This document shows positions 33,801 to 47,813 of a DNA stretch of 64,000 nucleotides, piece by piece. A program made the position numbers and the translations under genes. This stretch comes from Apostichopus japonicus (taxonomy: Eukaryota > Echinodermata > Holothuroidea > Aspidochirotida > Stichopodidae), in the NCBI RefSeq assembly GCF_037975245.1, contig NC_092569.1:9437001-9501000 (forward strand), in the 5' to 3' direction. Numbering within the stretch: the stretch's first letter is position 1; each line of letters begins with the position of its first letter. A model generated the notes under the pieces. The model saw only the letters and a program-made list of their open reading frames with translations. It had not been told where the DNA came from and did no database searches.

Positions 33801-36214
33801 AAAAAAATCAGCTACCTTGTGTGATCAATCATGGGTAGGATAAAAAATAAGCTATACACATCATCACATAGCATAACCATTTGAAAGCCCCATATACTCA
33901 AATTACACCATCTCAAAGTATTTTCAACAGTGATGGCAGAGGTTATTCGACTCCTCACCCCACACACACACACAAACAAAACTAGGTTATATCATCGGGT
34001 AACTGAACGAAACTGCAAATGTTTGCAGCACAGTCCCTGTATCATAAATACCCATTCTGTTGTGGGTAACCCGTGGCAGAAGCTACTAAATGGCCAATCA
34101 CTTCTCCCTGCCACTTATAACTGAGCCAGAGATCTGCTCACTCAACGAGTTACCGGATGGAAGAGCCACGGGTATGGTTCATTACCACTATCAGACATTT
34201 TCTGTAGTGTGGTACACATACCAGAAACCCGTAAGACGTCACCCGCCACAATGCCCCTCTCCAAATTACCAGAGAAGCTCAACGAATAACCCCATAAACT
34301 GATAAATATGCAGCATATCACCATGTAGCATACAGGACTATTGCCAGACATTTTCTATGCTAGAGTATACGCCTGCTAGGAGTTTTATTTAGCAACACCC
34401 CATTTGCCCTAGTTCCATCCACTGAGCTACATCAACACAGTGAATAACTGAATGTAACGTATTGCAAACTGTTCAGCTTACCAACAAGGAGTAATGGTGA
34501 CCGTCGCCAGAAATTTAATGTGGTTGGGTACCCCTTTCAGACGTTCCTAATTCCTTATTGCCACTCACTGCCCTGGACCTTTTCCTCCCCCATTGTATAC
34601 ACAAATAATTTTGGTACATGCAGGGATATGCTACTCAAATGACAGGTAGGGAAACTCTGCATTTCCCAAGTATATGGATATAGGTCTGACTGTCTAGGAA
34701 GACACCCCACAAACTATGCATGGGTCGCGAAACATTCCTACTACAGGTCGCGGGATTTTCCCAAACGTCGAACATTCTATTTACAGTTTTCAGAGATCAA
34801 ATTTGTATAAGTCCGTGGTCCAAGGTAGCTTTCACCCATTCGCGAATCGATTCTGAGGGTAGGAGTCTGTTTGGTTGGCATGATTTAGTCCTCGTGGAAG
34901 ATCATTGGCCTAGACGTTATCTGACCATTGTTCATACAGTAACCAGCTGTAAATATAGCGTTTAACGTCACGCTGGTCTAGTTCAGTTTTATGTTGAAGG
35001 GGGTGTGGACGTTTATGGGCTTCTGGCACGGGTACCCACCATAGAAAGATAAAATAACCATTTATGATGCATGTGACTATGTTGGAAAGTCTTAGAGTAA
35101 AAGTTTGATGAGTTACTCAATGCTTTGATGTAGTTCACTTGGATTGAGGAGGGGTGGGGCGGAATATATGTAGGTAGATCCATCACACCATTTTTCTTTG
35201 GAGGGGGATAATTTTAGGAACCCCATTACCACATACACCACAGGAATCTCGGCAGACGTCCAGTTCTTCTTAATTTGATATATTGTAAACGTGAGCTCTT
35301 TACAAAGAAACCTATAAGTGGACGTATGACTGCATTCATAGTCTATAGTCAGAGACGTACACATGATTTCAATATCATGTACAATCATTCGTTCATTCTC
35401 TGTTTAGTTGCTTACATCATTTTGGAAACAGTTTGGTAACCAAGATTTGCTCAATTCCATGACTAAATCACTATAGACTTAAAAGGAGCCAAACGTTTGT
35501 AGTAAAATAGATCTCTTAGCCATGAGTGCATGGTTTACATTTAATGCATGTGTTACAGGACACATTAATAGCTATATACACACATTAACAACCCAAACTA
35601 CAATTGCACACACAAGCAAGGTCGAAACGTTGTTATCGTGAAAGTAATGTCGTCATGCATTAACCTGCAAACTTGAATCAGGGAAGTTTTGGACTTGAAG
35701 AACCCTTTTATCTCTATGAACGAAGTGTAGAACAGTATATTCCACAGCGGAAATTATTCACATTTACTTTGCCGATGCGGACACTGATTTATTCAGTTAT
35801 CATTATATATTTTTTTAAGTCAGGTAACTGACCGGTAAAGGGCTGATCCAATGTCTCAATCTATGACCCTCTACTCAGTTAAAACGTTATGTAGTGTATC
35901 AAACAACAATGCCTTTTCAATATTCAATATTATTATATCATTTACAAAGGAACGGTGAGAATTTTTGCTTCACTTCATTAAAAAAAAAGTAGTTAAATAT
36001 GAATGCAGGTATATAAAGTATACGCTTTAATACGACATGAAACACCAGCTCTAAATGAAAAAGGATAACAATAATTGACTTCAAATATATTTCTAGACTA
36101 CCAATCGCTCTCTTATAAAAAAAGACGTTTGGTAACGATTTTATGTAGTATAATAGGCATATATTATTATGGAACAACTCAACATTGACCATCTCTTATC
36201 GCAACAAACATTGT
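33801..36214. other. Intergenic, nothing recognised
   Basis: I see no convincing gene. Frames at 34090, 34720 and 35113 (-) lack known domains or splice support. CAGACATTTTCT recurs at about 34193 and 34347, hinting at a small local repeat. Confidence 0.4.
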
Positions 36215-36222
36215 ATGTTAAC

Positions 36223-36590
36223 CAGTGGCGTAGGAAGGTACTTTTGAGTGGGGGGGCTGAAGACTGATGGCCGGCCTGGGGGAGGGGTCTAAGGGGAGGG
36301 GGTGTCCCCCTCCCCTTTGGAATTTTTTACATTTCCAGGTGGCCTCAGATGCAATTTGGTGCAATATAGCACACTTCAACACCCACTCCATTCTGTATAC
36401 TTAATTTTGTATTTTCACCTGGCCTAAGATGCAATTTGGTGCTCCAAATGAGATTTTTTTTCTCATTTGGAAATGAAAAAGGGGTTTTCTGACTTGCGAA
36501 CCGGGGGGGCGGAATGATACTTCCGCCCCTCCACATTTTTCACTGGGGGGGCTGGCGCCCCCCCCCAGCCCCCCGGTTCCTACGCCCTTG
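36223..36590. mobile_element. hAT-like MITE with perfect 8-bp target duplication
   Basis: It runs from CAGTGGCGTAGGAAGGTAC to CCGGTTCCTACGCCCTTG and is flanked on both sides by ATGTTAAC (36215-36222, 36591-36598). It is 368 bases long, G/C-run rich and non-coding. The same family is nested in both copies of the duplicated block. The perfect target duplication suggests fairly recent insertion. Confidence 0.9.
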
Positions 36591-36598
36591 ATGTTAAC

Positions 36599-39500
36599 GG
36601 TATGAACGCGTAATGGATTTTTCATTCGGCAAGATCTGATGAGGCAGAAAGTCATTCAGCGGTATCAAACCAATTGTCACATATTGTGATACAAGGGTGT
36701 ATGTCATTCTTTAATATATTTTGCCACGCCCCTATGAGGATTAAATCCACTTCCTTATTATTCGGCATTGACGGTTCGTTGGTTGAGATAGAAATTGTTA
36801 ATCTCTGCCAATGAACGATTTAACTCCTTAAAACTTCTTAAACGCTGGAAAATATAAAGTTCACCGTCGGCGCCAAACATTAATTGACGAATGTTTTGTT
36901 GTAATTTAGTTACCATCTGGGTTATGTTCTTTCACATATTGGCAGAAGAACAATGTTGTTGCCTGAACATTTTGCCAAATCAAGCATTGCATTAGGTCAT
37001 TTTAGTTCATGTTTTGATCGGATATACTTTACTGAATCTTGTTGTATGTTCTTCAATATTTATGTGCATTGTGTACAGTGCTATAGCTAAATGCATGCGT
37101 TATCATGTGCAGTTCGATTATTTAAAAAATATCAAACTTTAGAACTGAATATTGTTCAAAACATTCATGTCCTTCATCAGCTGTTACTTGTAAATATTCT
37201 TATTGTTGTTTTATTCAGAAATAAATACATATACACCAGTACATCTAAGGACAGTTTCGCTGCTTTTCGGAGGTGATCCTTTCCCAAATTTTTAATTAAG
37301 TTGTTTCTAGAAGCCTGAGTAATAAATTAATTTATTAAGATTTGAAAAGTTATGCAGCATGTACGTCCGAGCTATTTCCACAAATTGTAAGTTTTTATTA
37401 TAGTTAAGTCGTAATAGAACAAAGGGTTTTTAATCATGAAATTACGGATTCGAAACCCCGTTCTAGCTTACGTTTCTTTCCTGTTGCAGCTTTATTTGTT
37501 TATATTTGCCTAAGTCAGTTTTCCATAATTGTTTTAGTAGGCTTGTAAATGTACATTGTATATCTCATATGGAGTCATTTAGTTTGTTACTATAGCCGAC
37601 AAAGCTGTAGTGTCCACAGTTTGTTTTCGTCCTTTCCTTCGCTCTTGGATGCTTTGTTGTTATCGGAGTTTCACGGCTTTCACAAATGCAATCTCTTCTG
37701 ATTGGGACGTTTGACTTAATGTTGAAGCTTCTCGTCAACTATGGAGCTTAGGGGTGCTCGCATATCTTCTTTTATATATTTTATGGCCAAGAACCATAGA
37801 AACTATTATTATATCCCTTCAAATATACAATCTATCCTATCAAATATAAAACATATTTTCCCTGCGTAAATGATGGTAAGATGGAAAAAATTATGTTATA
37901 ATCTTTGAAACCGGTATATAAACTGGTTTTTGTCTGTGGCCATTTATGGCGAGACACTGTGGTTTATTAAATGCCACTAAGTCTGTTGTGGGTCGGGAAC
38001 TGCTGGGTCATGTTGGTATACAATCACACATATTTTGTTTTGTTCCTCCCACAAAAAAATAGAGAACGGTGGTAAACTTCTACAATAAATCATGTTATTG
38101 GCCTTTGTCGTACTAGATTGGCATATATTCGTTTAGAATGTTCTTTCGAATAGGTTTTTATTTGAAAGAAAGAAATATTGCGTGATTCAGAATCCTGGTG
38201 ACTTTCAGCAATACCATGAGGTCGATAATGTTATCAAAGATGTGTAGCTTTAAAATATATGTTATTATAAGGCATAAGGCATCAAATTAAAATTCAACCT
38301 CAATATCTCCTATGTCTTATTTTCGTGCTGATTCAGAAGCTTTGGTTTGCATTATTTCATGTATTTATAGCTATGGTGACCTATCATCTATTGTAATGAA
38401 CAAGACGAAACACCTTACAACTTTGTATCTAACCAGTTGTCTAACAAACAAGTAATTGATACTTCCTCCGTTGTTTATCAGTCTCATAGAGTAGTTAAAG
38501 ACATACTGTGACAGTATTAGTATTGTTATGAAATAGTAATACTGCCCTCTTTGATGTTCCTGGAACACTCCATCGAGAGACCGTACAGGCCCTTTAAATA
38601 TTTATCTGGGCCGAGGATTCAGTTTTCCCACGAGAAGTTTTAACTATGTTATTGAATCATGTTACAGGGCCTTTTTCCCAAAATAGATCCGATGTATCTG
38701 TGGAACATTCGAGAAGGCTCTTCTCACGTGGTATGGGGTAGTTTCCATAAAAAGGGTTGACATCCAAACTCCCAACTAATCAGGGCAGATCAGTGCTTTA
38801 TGCACTGATTTTTATATCGTTGGTTAATGCAGGATGGACAGGTTATCAGCTGCCTTCTGACTATGCGCAGTGGGATTTTCGGTGGAATGTTTTCTAAAAA
38901 GCGGCATGGTCCCGCAAGTTCGTGACTTCGAATTGCGTTATTGACAGAGTCAGATCATTGTATTTTTGTTTTCATTTTGCCGGCAAACTAATCATTTTAT
39001 TTAATTGGAGAAGAGAATCGACAGAGAATGAATGATAACGAATCACTAATCAAATCCTATCTTGTCAACTTGTTTTGTGAGAACTGTCAGTGTTTTCCTC
39101 TATCGCCCGTTCGAGACGTCTCCTGAAGAAGCGTAAAATACGGCATCAAGATACCCCAGTACCTCTCTCTCGCGAGTCCCTTTATAACATTACATGCCGA
39201 TGTCGTGGGCTCGTTATAATATTACAATATTGACAGCCCTATAGTAGCCTACATCGTCAATTAAAGTAATAATCGAGACTGATGATTCTCTATGCATCTG
39301 CAGAAATTAAAATAATTCAAAATGCTAGGGAATTGGCAGGAAGCACATTGAGAAATCTATTACTGCACGTGACCTGTGCCATCTAACAATATATATCTGA
39401 TGTGTCTATTGGGTAAACGCAAACTATTAGTCAGATTTTTCCAGGCAACATCACAATCGCTAAAGGCATTGGTTGAAATGGTTACATTCCAATATTTCAT

Positions 39501-39705
39501 CCCTCGGGTACAATACATGATAGACAAAACCCTCTTAATTGTTGCAAATATATTTGTAGTATTATTCATGGTAGATATTTGAGAGAAAGGAAATGGCCGT
39601 TAATATCATGTCTTTTCAAAATATATCAATCACGCAAAACTCCTATTGGAGGTAAGGAGGGGATTTCAACAAAAATAATTCACGAAACTTGAGCTGAAAA
39701 AGGAT
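36599..39705. other. Intergenic, nothing recognised
   Basis: I see no supported gene. GGATTCGAAACCCCGTTC near 37447 resembles a tRNA B box but has no partner A box I can place. Open frames here are short and unsupported. Confidence 0.4.
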
Positions 39706-39975
39706 TTGGCTGTTTCCGGAGTGGAGTCTTGCACCCACCGGCAGGTTGCAGCTACACCCCCACCACTGTTCCCAGCCTCCCTAGTTTCTTCATTTCCGTC
39801 ATCATTGACATTGCCACATCCTCCTTTGATAAACAAATCGTCGGACGAAATGATGACGAATTCTGTGGACATAATAAAAGACTATACCATTATTAGTCGA
39901 AGGGAGGTAAACAAAACTTCAGGCTTGGACATCTATGACTATATGCCCATCCTCAAGCTTACTCAGTGTAGATAA
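39706..39975 (+). CDS. Possible upstream coding region of the unknown gene (copy B flank)
   Basis: An open frame of up to 90 residues includes SLTLPHPPLINKSSDEMM, IISRREVNKTSGLDIYDYMP and ends ILKLTQCR. The frame of the confirmed downstream exon is also open back to about 39974, but in a different phase. No clean splice pair joins them. The composition is protein-like, yet the minus strand is open too, so this is weak. It has no counterpart in copy A. Confidence 0.25.
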   Translation: MAVSGVESCTHRQVAATPPPLFPASLVSSFPSSLTLPHPPLINKSSDEMMTNSVDIIKDYTIISRREVNKTSGLDIYDYMPILKLTQCR

Positions 39976-40031
39976 CAGCAGTTGCCAAAAGGGTGATACG
40001 CTTAATGTTAAGCAAGAAAATGATATCACAG

Positions 40032-40469
40032 GTAATTACCAATCATCACTGGACGCTGGAGGTACAAGATGCAGGTAACAATAAGCAAGTTGTAAAACAG
40101 ACGCTGTCTATGACCAAAGCTATAGCTAAACCTAGCTTTGATCAAAATGACAAAGAAACAACCAAGGATATTGAGAGTAACATTTACTCTATTCCAATTA
40201 TCGTCGATCTAGCCGACAACGCCAACATGAATCCGTCTTCAATTGCATTTGAATACCAAGAATCAGATGAGGACAGAGAAATCGTAGAATACCATATTGC
40301 TTATGGAATACAAATTGGGGTTGGCTCACAACCACCTTCGATTCCGTAAGTTGTGGACGGTTCCACAGGCTTATAGACCATTTGATAACACCAACTGAGA
40401 TTTTGTTTCAGTTTCCATGGAAAAGCTTTGTTTGATAGAATTTCAGTTGAGCAGCTTGAAGAAGAGTAA
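40032..40469 (+). CDS. Last two coding exons of the unidentified acidic protein (copy B)
   Basis: Exon 40032-40345 has its donor at 40346 (GTAAGT); a 66-bp intron ends TTTTGTTTCAG at 40411. Exon 40412-40469 ends FDRISVEQLEEE-stop. The frame is open upstream to about 39974, so the exon may start further left, for example after GATAACAG. Against copy A there are replacements (such as D/N, E/K, T/I, L/I, Y/H) but no frame break over 123 codons. I recognise no family. This copy is the one more likely to have its 5' exons, since its left flank is not transposon sequence. Confidence 0.6.
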
Positions 40470-41470
40470 CCAAACTGATTGTCTGGGAAACGTTGAACAG
40501 TTTTGTTATTTCGCATCAATGAATACTGGCCAAAAAGAGGATACAATAATTAGTTAACTAATCACTTTGGCTCCGTGGATTACCTTTCACTATATACTTA
40601 GTTATTATGTTTGGTATTTAAATTTTTAAAGCGTTTGGTGGTAGTTATTAATTATAAATAGATGGGTACCTAATGGGTGTGTAATAATGCATATATGCTT
40701 ATATGTATTCTAGATATTGCATATTATCATTGTCAATCCATTTATAGGTCCGGTGGATGGAGGCTACATATATCACTTGGAAGAGTATCATGCCGTACAG
40801 TTAACCATATTAGAAGAATTCATCTGTCTTTAGCGGACCACAAATAATGCTGAGGTTTATGTTTTACGCTAAGGAACTTCCGTCTTTGTGGCAATTTATC
40901 TCCACTGATTGCGGCCGATTCTTGATTTTGCAGTTTTCTAATCCCTGTTATAAATTTGGTGAATCGTATTCTATTGTGTATGAAATCTGTTAATCTTTTT
41001 TTTCCCTGACTGTTTAATGCAGCCGTTCTTATGAAAACTTCGAGCAACAGATAAATGTGTTACAACGTCACCGGTCAAGGAATTTCTGTAAACTTCAGTA
41101 CTCCTTTGGAATGTTAATATGACCTTTATTTTCAAGATGAAATCAACTGCATGCATTTTGAAATGATAAATCAATCTCCAGAGAACATCGTTTCTCCATC
41201 TAAAGCTTCTCCTTGGACAGCTTTTTTTTATAATCAAAATCAAGTGCTAGCTAAATTATTTCATATAATTGTTTATATTGCGTCTTTGGATATATTTCTC
41301 ACGACAACAAACCGATTTGATGCATATTTCGTCACGGGTCTGTAATTTCACCCCCGAATCTTCTGTTAAGATAGGCGATTCTTGTTTATTTCCAGTTCCC
41401 TCTGTTAAGATCTCGGTTACGTTATTTTTTATGATGAACTCACAGTAGTGCCCCATGTAAATAATATATG
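40470..41470. other. Non-coding stretch of copy B after the unknown gene
   Basis: It corresponds to 1726-2717. I see no gene. Confidence 0.5.
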
Positions 41471-42052
41471 CCGCTCTGCTTCACAAGCTATCAGAAAAAT
41501 TAACCAGTTGGTCTTCCTGCTTATACCTGCTTGCTTTAGCACATTCAAAACATCGCCGCCAGATTAGTAACGCACACATATAACAGATCCCACATTAAAC
41601 TATTTTTCACCAACTTCACTTGCTTCCTGTTTCTGAAAGAATAAAGTACACATTTTTCACCCTCACTTACAAACCATCCATGATTTTGCCCCAAACTATA
41701 TATATCCAACTTTCTCACCTGACAAATTCTTACTCGCTAATTCAGAACTAACAGTGTTATTCTCCTAAGGCCGCCACTAATTAAAACTAACATGTACGGT
41801 TAGCGTCTTTTTCAATTTTTTGGCACCATACTCTGGAATACTCTCCTAACCTACATTAGGAATGCCCCTACTACAGACAATTGTAAAAACTTACTAAGTC
41901 ACGTGCTACCCTCATTGGATTTGTAGTTTCTTTGATCTTTTCGTTATCTTTAAGTGTTTGTTCTACTATGCTTCATTTTTGTACTCATTTCGTTTCTTGT
42001 AAAGAGATTTTCGGTATTATGCGCCATACAAATTATTATTATTATTTTTTTT
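41471..42052 (+). mobile_element. Degenerate CR1/L2-like LINE 3' end (copy B)
   Basis: Counterpart of 2718-3310, with the same broken ORF2 C terminus and GCGCCATACAAATTATTATT tail. The ATT tail is shorter than in copy A. Confidence 0.75.
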
Positions 42053-42572
42053 ATCTTAGAGTACGAAAACTCCATCTTCCACGGAAGTGGAGGGTTATCT
42101 ATTTATATAACAACACATTTAAAACAAAACAGCTCGAACATGAAAGTTTCACAACGGTGGTCTCCGGTGGTGTTTATCAGTGTTTTTAACTCAAGTCAAT
42201 GACTTCAAATCGAATCAGACTCGAATCCTATTTTTTGGTACCTGTGACATGAATTACTGGCAGATAAATGACTCGAAAAATTGATTTGGCGATAAAATCA
42301 AATAACTTGGTTTCGACTTTACAAAAACGAACAAGACTTTTCGACATTATTACTATTTCTTCTTACCAAATGTATTAGTGCTTGATATAAACTATATTTT
42401 CATGGACTTTCTGAGCAATGGTCACGTGTTAATAAGACGAATTGGAAAGCGAAAGAGAGTGACTCTAAAGTAATAACTTTCATATTACGTTCGATAATGT
42501 ACGTGGACACTATATTAGGCTATTTATGGTCAACGTAGCTCAAATTAAATTGTTTCCTTAAACTGCTGCAAC

Positions 42573-43830
42573 CATGGGCGGCGATCATGGGGGGGACGGG
42601 GGGGACATGTCCCCCCCAATATTTTAGGTGGGGGGGATATAGTATCTAATATCCCCCCCAATATTTGGTGGCATAAATTTTATTAAGCATATGTTTTGTA
42701 TGTTTCTATGATATCGCTAGTAATTTCAAAATAGAAAATGCTTAGATGCAACTTACAAGGCCTGGGAAGTGCCATTTCCAGCGATCTGGGAGGCATTTTC
42801 GGCCAAAATTTTCTTTTGCGCCTCTCGCCAACTTATGGTGGCGCTACGCTTAGAAAGTCTGTGTACAAGCTTTGCCCCACCCTTGGCAAATTCCTTGCAA
42901 GGCCCCTATCTAAAGGTGTCACAATTTGTTAATATATATGACCGAAAGTACCGTAGTTTTTACCTTTTTTCTCGAAATGAATAGCTAGACGGTACGCATC
43001 CGTAATGAAATTTGGTTTGCATCTTGTGTATGAGTGTAAGTACGTACAATCATATATATGATCCACATCGATATGGGTGCACTGGGTTTCCATTTGGCCT
43101 GTTTCCTACAATATTTCTAACCGCAGGTGCGTAGCCAAGCGAGGGGGAGGATGAAGGGTGGAGACCGCCCTCCCCCTCGAGCATATTTTTTGGGTATTTT
43201 CTATGATATCGAAGTTTCATAGTAGCCGTTATAAGAGGTTTGAATATTTGTACACCAATAATTTAACTGTGTCTGAATTTTCCAAAATTCCTTGACCAAC
43301 ATTTTTCATCATACTTCCCTCTACTCGTGCAATTTTGACCGGTCTGTTAGGGGTTGAGGGGGGGGGGGTTCTATATTGGTTGTCCATAGATGAAATTTTG
43401 TGCAACATTATGGGTATGTTTTGAAGTGAATTTATTATTCAAATTCTGAACAAATAATGGGCTTAAAACCTTGAAAAGTGGGGCTGACAGGTATTGTGGG
43501 TCGTTACGTAGAATTACCTACAAAAGCAATGATCCACAGGAGATGCAATGAGGTCGAACATGATGTGTAACTGGTGACAATCTTGAAAAAAGGTTATGAA
43601 TGAAAAAAAAAAATTGGGGGGAAAAACTTGGTTCTCAGGCAAAAGTGTACATCTGGTTGGTCATTTTCAAGCCCGAGAAGTGCAATTTCCGGTGATCTGG
43701 GGGGCTATCAAAACCAGAAATTTTCTTGTACGCTGCGCGCCAACCAATGGTGGCGCTCCGCTTTGATAGTAATTCGCCAGCATCCAAGCAAATGTCCCCC
43801 CCCAATATTTGAAACAGATCGCCGCCCCTG
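42573..43830. mobile_element. 1258-bp hAT-like element, copy B only
   Basis: It runs from CATGGGCGGCGATC to GATCGCCGCCCCTG and is flanked by GCTGCAAC on both sides (42565-42572, 43831-43838). Copy A has the single uninterrupted GCTGCAAC at 3693-3700. Long G- and C-runs lie inside both ends (GGGGGGGACGGGGGGGAC; CCCCCCCCAATATTT). Two copies of the family core motif lie at about 42764-42860 and 43668-43770. A nested GTGCGTAGCCAAGCG (43127) may be an older insertion. There is no intact transposase. Confidence 0.92.
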
Positions 43831-43843
43831 GCTGCAACAATTT

Positions 43844-44242
43844 GAGAGTACAGCAAACCACTGACTAAAGTAAAATCAATTTTACACCATGATTCTGTGC
43901 CAAATCATCCCTGCAACTCGATTCAATAAAAAAAGAAAACCATTGTCTTGTTTCTTCAAGATAGAGCTTTTGAACATTTTTTCATATTCCTGTAGTAAAA
44001 TAGTACAATCAACTAAGTTAAACATTATGAGATTTGAACTGATGCTGCTACATATCTATTTGACTCTTTCTTGGTCACAACAGAAGCAATAATCTCCTCG
44101 TCAACATTGTAACTGATGAAAGGAACATGGAGGTTGCCTCTATTTGAAAGAATCTGATGTATACATTTTATATGTTATTGCAGAAGCTTTATAATTACAA
44201 TATATCAAACTATGCAGTAATCCACATATACATGAAATGGTA
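43844..44242. other. Non-coding stretch of copy B
   Basis: No gene. It contains the junction (about 43917) where 432 bp of copy A is absent, and about 180 bases that copy A has replaced with TA repeats. Confidence 0.5.
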
Positions 44243-44351
<109 letters not shown>

Positions 44352-44571
44352 TTTACTTCCATTTCATTTAACAGAGTCTGTTCAAAGTATCTCTTTCGAT
44401 ATCCGGCCTTAGGAATCACGAATAATTTCGATTTGGTTAGCATCACGTTTTATCTCTAGAGTAAGGCAAAATACGTCATCAAAAACAGAACTAATAGTGT
44501 TCGATACAGGTGACAAACGCTTACAGTTGAATGACTACCTTCGTTACGGTTTCGAACCTCTGGTCATACAA

Positions 44572-44805
44572 TTAGCGTCCATACCCTAGTGGTTAGGGTG
44601 TCCGCGGGGAGGCCCGAGTTCGAATCTGATATGAATGGCTGGCAGTATGGAAGCCATCGTTACTGTAGTAACCAAACGGAGAAAATTTGACCAGAGGTTA
44701 GATGAACCGGGACAATGTAACACCGCATGTAACGGGCCTCCATTTGCAGATGGAATGGAGTGATAGCTAAATACAATGGTAGGCTGTAGGCTGCATTGTA
44801 TCATG
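44572..44805 (+). mobile_element. tRNA-derived SINE (copy B)
   Basis: Counterpart of 4821-5055, with CTAGTGGTTAGGGTG and GAGTTCGAATCTG; one B-box base differs from copy A. Confidence 0.6.
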
Positions 44806-47800
44806 GTAATTGTCGAAACTTTTTCTAAACTTCTATCTCTATATATTTTCTGAATATTTGGAATCTTATAAATACATCAAAGACTTTATGCTGAAATAAA
44901 TAAGTACGAGTGACAGTTATTTGACTTTCTAACACATCATGGGTAACATTGGTAACCTAAAGGAGAGTAGGTTAGGCTATATATATCTTATGAGTTTACT
45001 CAAATCAGTAGCCTTTGATATTGTTCATAAATAAAAATTCCTATTTATTTGCAATTTGATTTGATCATTTCCAGCTTCAACTTACGTTGGATGTTTCGTC
45101 TATTTCCAAATAATACGATTTACTCGCGGAAAATCCTTAACTTGATTCCAAAGATTTGTTTGGATAAATGTCATGTCTATCGATGTTATGGTCCGACACA
45201 AGGCAGTAGATTTTACTGCATTTCTCAATTGCTTTATTTTGCCTTTACATAACATGTTTTAAGCAACATATGAGTAAAATGAATACTAAAAAGCCGACTG
45301 TAAAATTTTAGACAATGAAAAAGAGAAAGGAAATTATGGCTTGAACGGGATACGAACCAGTGAGTTCTGGTCAACCAGCTTACTGGTGGCTGGTTCAAAT
45401 CCCATTACATTGTATAAAGTTATTTGCTCTTTTCCATTATTTCAACAACACAGACTTAGGATTGCCTTGTGTTAAAATATTCCCTTCATCAATAATGTAC
45501 ATTCATTACAGCAAAATCAAATGTCAAAGGTCATCTGCAACAGCTACCAAGTAAAATCTGTACTGGTGACCTTTCTTTAACGAGATAAAGTGTTTCATCC
45601 ATTTTGGCACAATGATTACAAACAAATGGAACTTGTTACATCCCCTAACGAATCTCTTACCAATCAAAGCTTTTCTCTGTAACCTTAAGATTAATGTACA
45701 AAGACTCATTGATACTGCCTCAAACGCAATAGAAGTTTGTGATTAAACTTTTTTTTAAATAGTATGGAATGGAATTCAAACTATGTTATGTCTTTTTCAT
45801 GTTATAACTTATAGAATATGTACCTTTTCGAAAGATGTTTTCCAAGTATGTTTGGAACTTTTTACCTCCGGCTCTTTCGATTCGAGTCCTAGAACTATGT
45901 GGTATGTAGTTTATCTTCAAATCAGGGTGACATTTGCTTTAAAGTGTAATATGTAATGAACTATATTAACAATGTTAATTACAAATAGTTACATTTTCAA
46001 TAAAGGTTCTGTTGTTCACAACGTTCGCGCTTGAGAACTAAACATAATAATCTCATCATGAAAATGGCTGTGCAACCAAACCTAGTAAGCAAACCTAGGA
46101 AGCAGACGAATCTGTCATTTTAGACAAAAGCGACAAGATGTTATGAGTGAAAAATGACGTTGTTTATTACATATTTTTAATTATCAGTTAAGGCAAAATG
46201 ACGATGGATTTCATTCGATTAAACTCATTCATTAAATTAAAAATATATAAGTTCTGCAAACTGCACAACTGGAACATTTAACTAGTCAATCACCCGGCAC
46301 GTCCGTATGCAACTTCATCCAGTGTGTTTTAATGTTTGTGAGTGCTTTCAACCGAACGTGTTACTTTCATTCAGATAACACTCAACTCTGTTAGGGCCTT
46401 GAGTCCCCTTAAAATAACTCTATATTGAGACCCAGGGTCATAGACAGATATCTACGGCTTTATCTAAATTGCGACAGAGAATGTTTACAGTCACGTGATT
46501 GGAAGTGCCATTTTGCATCCGTTTACAAGTTATATATCTACGCACGATTGTAGAAAAAATATGTAGTGAGTTGCCGTTGGCGTTTAAATTACCGATTTCG
46601 ACCAAACATTACAAAAAGGAATCGTTTTTGGTTTGTTATTTACATTGTTAGAAATAAAAAAATACATATTTAACTTCACAAAGCAACAGAGCACTCCCTA
46701 GAAGATGTTCAATACCATTTGTGTTTGAGAAACATGAAAATCATGGTAAGCATGTTTGCTTTCCTTGTGTATTGTGCATACCCTGCCTTCACTATCTCCT
46801 CAACCCTCCCATTCTCCTTAACATTCCATTCCATACCATCCCAAAACCCCTTCCCACTCCTGATAATATATATATATATATATGCAGCTAGAGTGCCTGG
46901 TCACCACACCCATTCATATTTCAATGGCGCACTAGATTGCTCTAGTGTGTACTAAATTAATTTCATTGTAGGGTAAACATCTGCTGGGAAAACACTGTCC
47001 TTCCCCAATTGACTTTTTGCACAGCTCCACTTGACGTTTTAGTAGTAGTAAAACAGTAACAGTAGCAACCCCGGTAAAAATGTTTTCCATTGTACCAAAC
47101 AAAACTTATAAATCACGTTTTTGTCAAAATTGAGGACATCTCCTCCCGACCCCTTCTTTACAGCTGCCATTAAAAACTACTGACCTTATATGTGTAAATA
47201 AATACGTTTATATTTTTGTGTAATAGTGACTTACAAAAACATCGAAACACACTTCCAGTGTTACAATGCTCATTAATTCCAATCAAGGGAGAGCATGGAA
47301 GGAGGGTATTGGGAGTAAAAGAGACCTAAAAACAAGAGCGTATACATAATTTCATTGGTTAGTAGGGGAGCAAATTCCGAATTTTCTCCGACTGATTAAG
47401 GTAAGTACCAGCCAATACTCATAGCTTGTACAGTAACTACTGTTCATGTTCCACAATAGTGCATCAATAACTATTGCGCTTTGTTCGTAACACGGTAACA
47501 TGTGTTACAGGTGGCACCATGTTTTTTCTTACTGCAAATTTAAAAATGACTTAACTCTTGTGGAAGAGCCAGAGGGAAAATGAAGAATTGTATAAAGGAA
47601 AGGGACAACACTGGGGTTATTGAAACCAACTCCTATGTAAGGGAGTTTGTGGGGTCCTCGACTCCCCCCCAAAAAAAAAATCAATGTCAAATCATGCATT
47701 CTGTTGCACATTTTATACTAAAAGCTAGGTCTACATAAGTTGCCGTAAACGCAAGGTTTGCTTATAAATACGTTGCCTGAGATTCGAAATAAGGGGGGCG

Positions 47801-47813
47801 GGGACACCACTTG
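44806..47813. other. Non-coding stretch of copy B
   Basis: It corresponds to about 5056-8076. I see no gene. A small TA array at 46867-46883 is absent from copy A. Confidence 0.5.

Noticed and set aside
36345-36655. Minus-strand ORFs of 63 and 84 residues
   Set aside because: Both lie inside or across the MITE at 36223-36590 in different frames.
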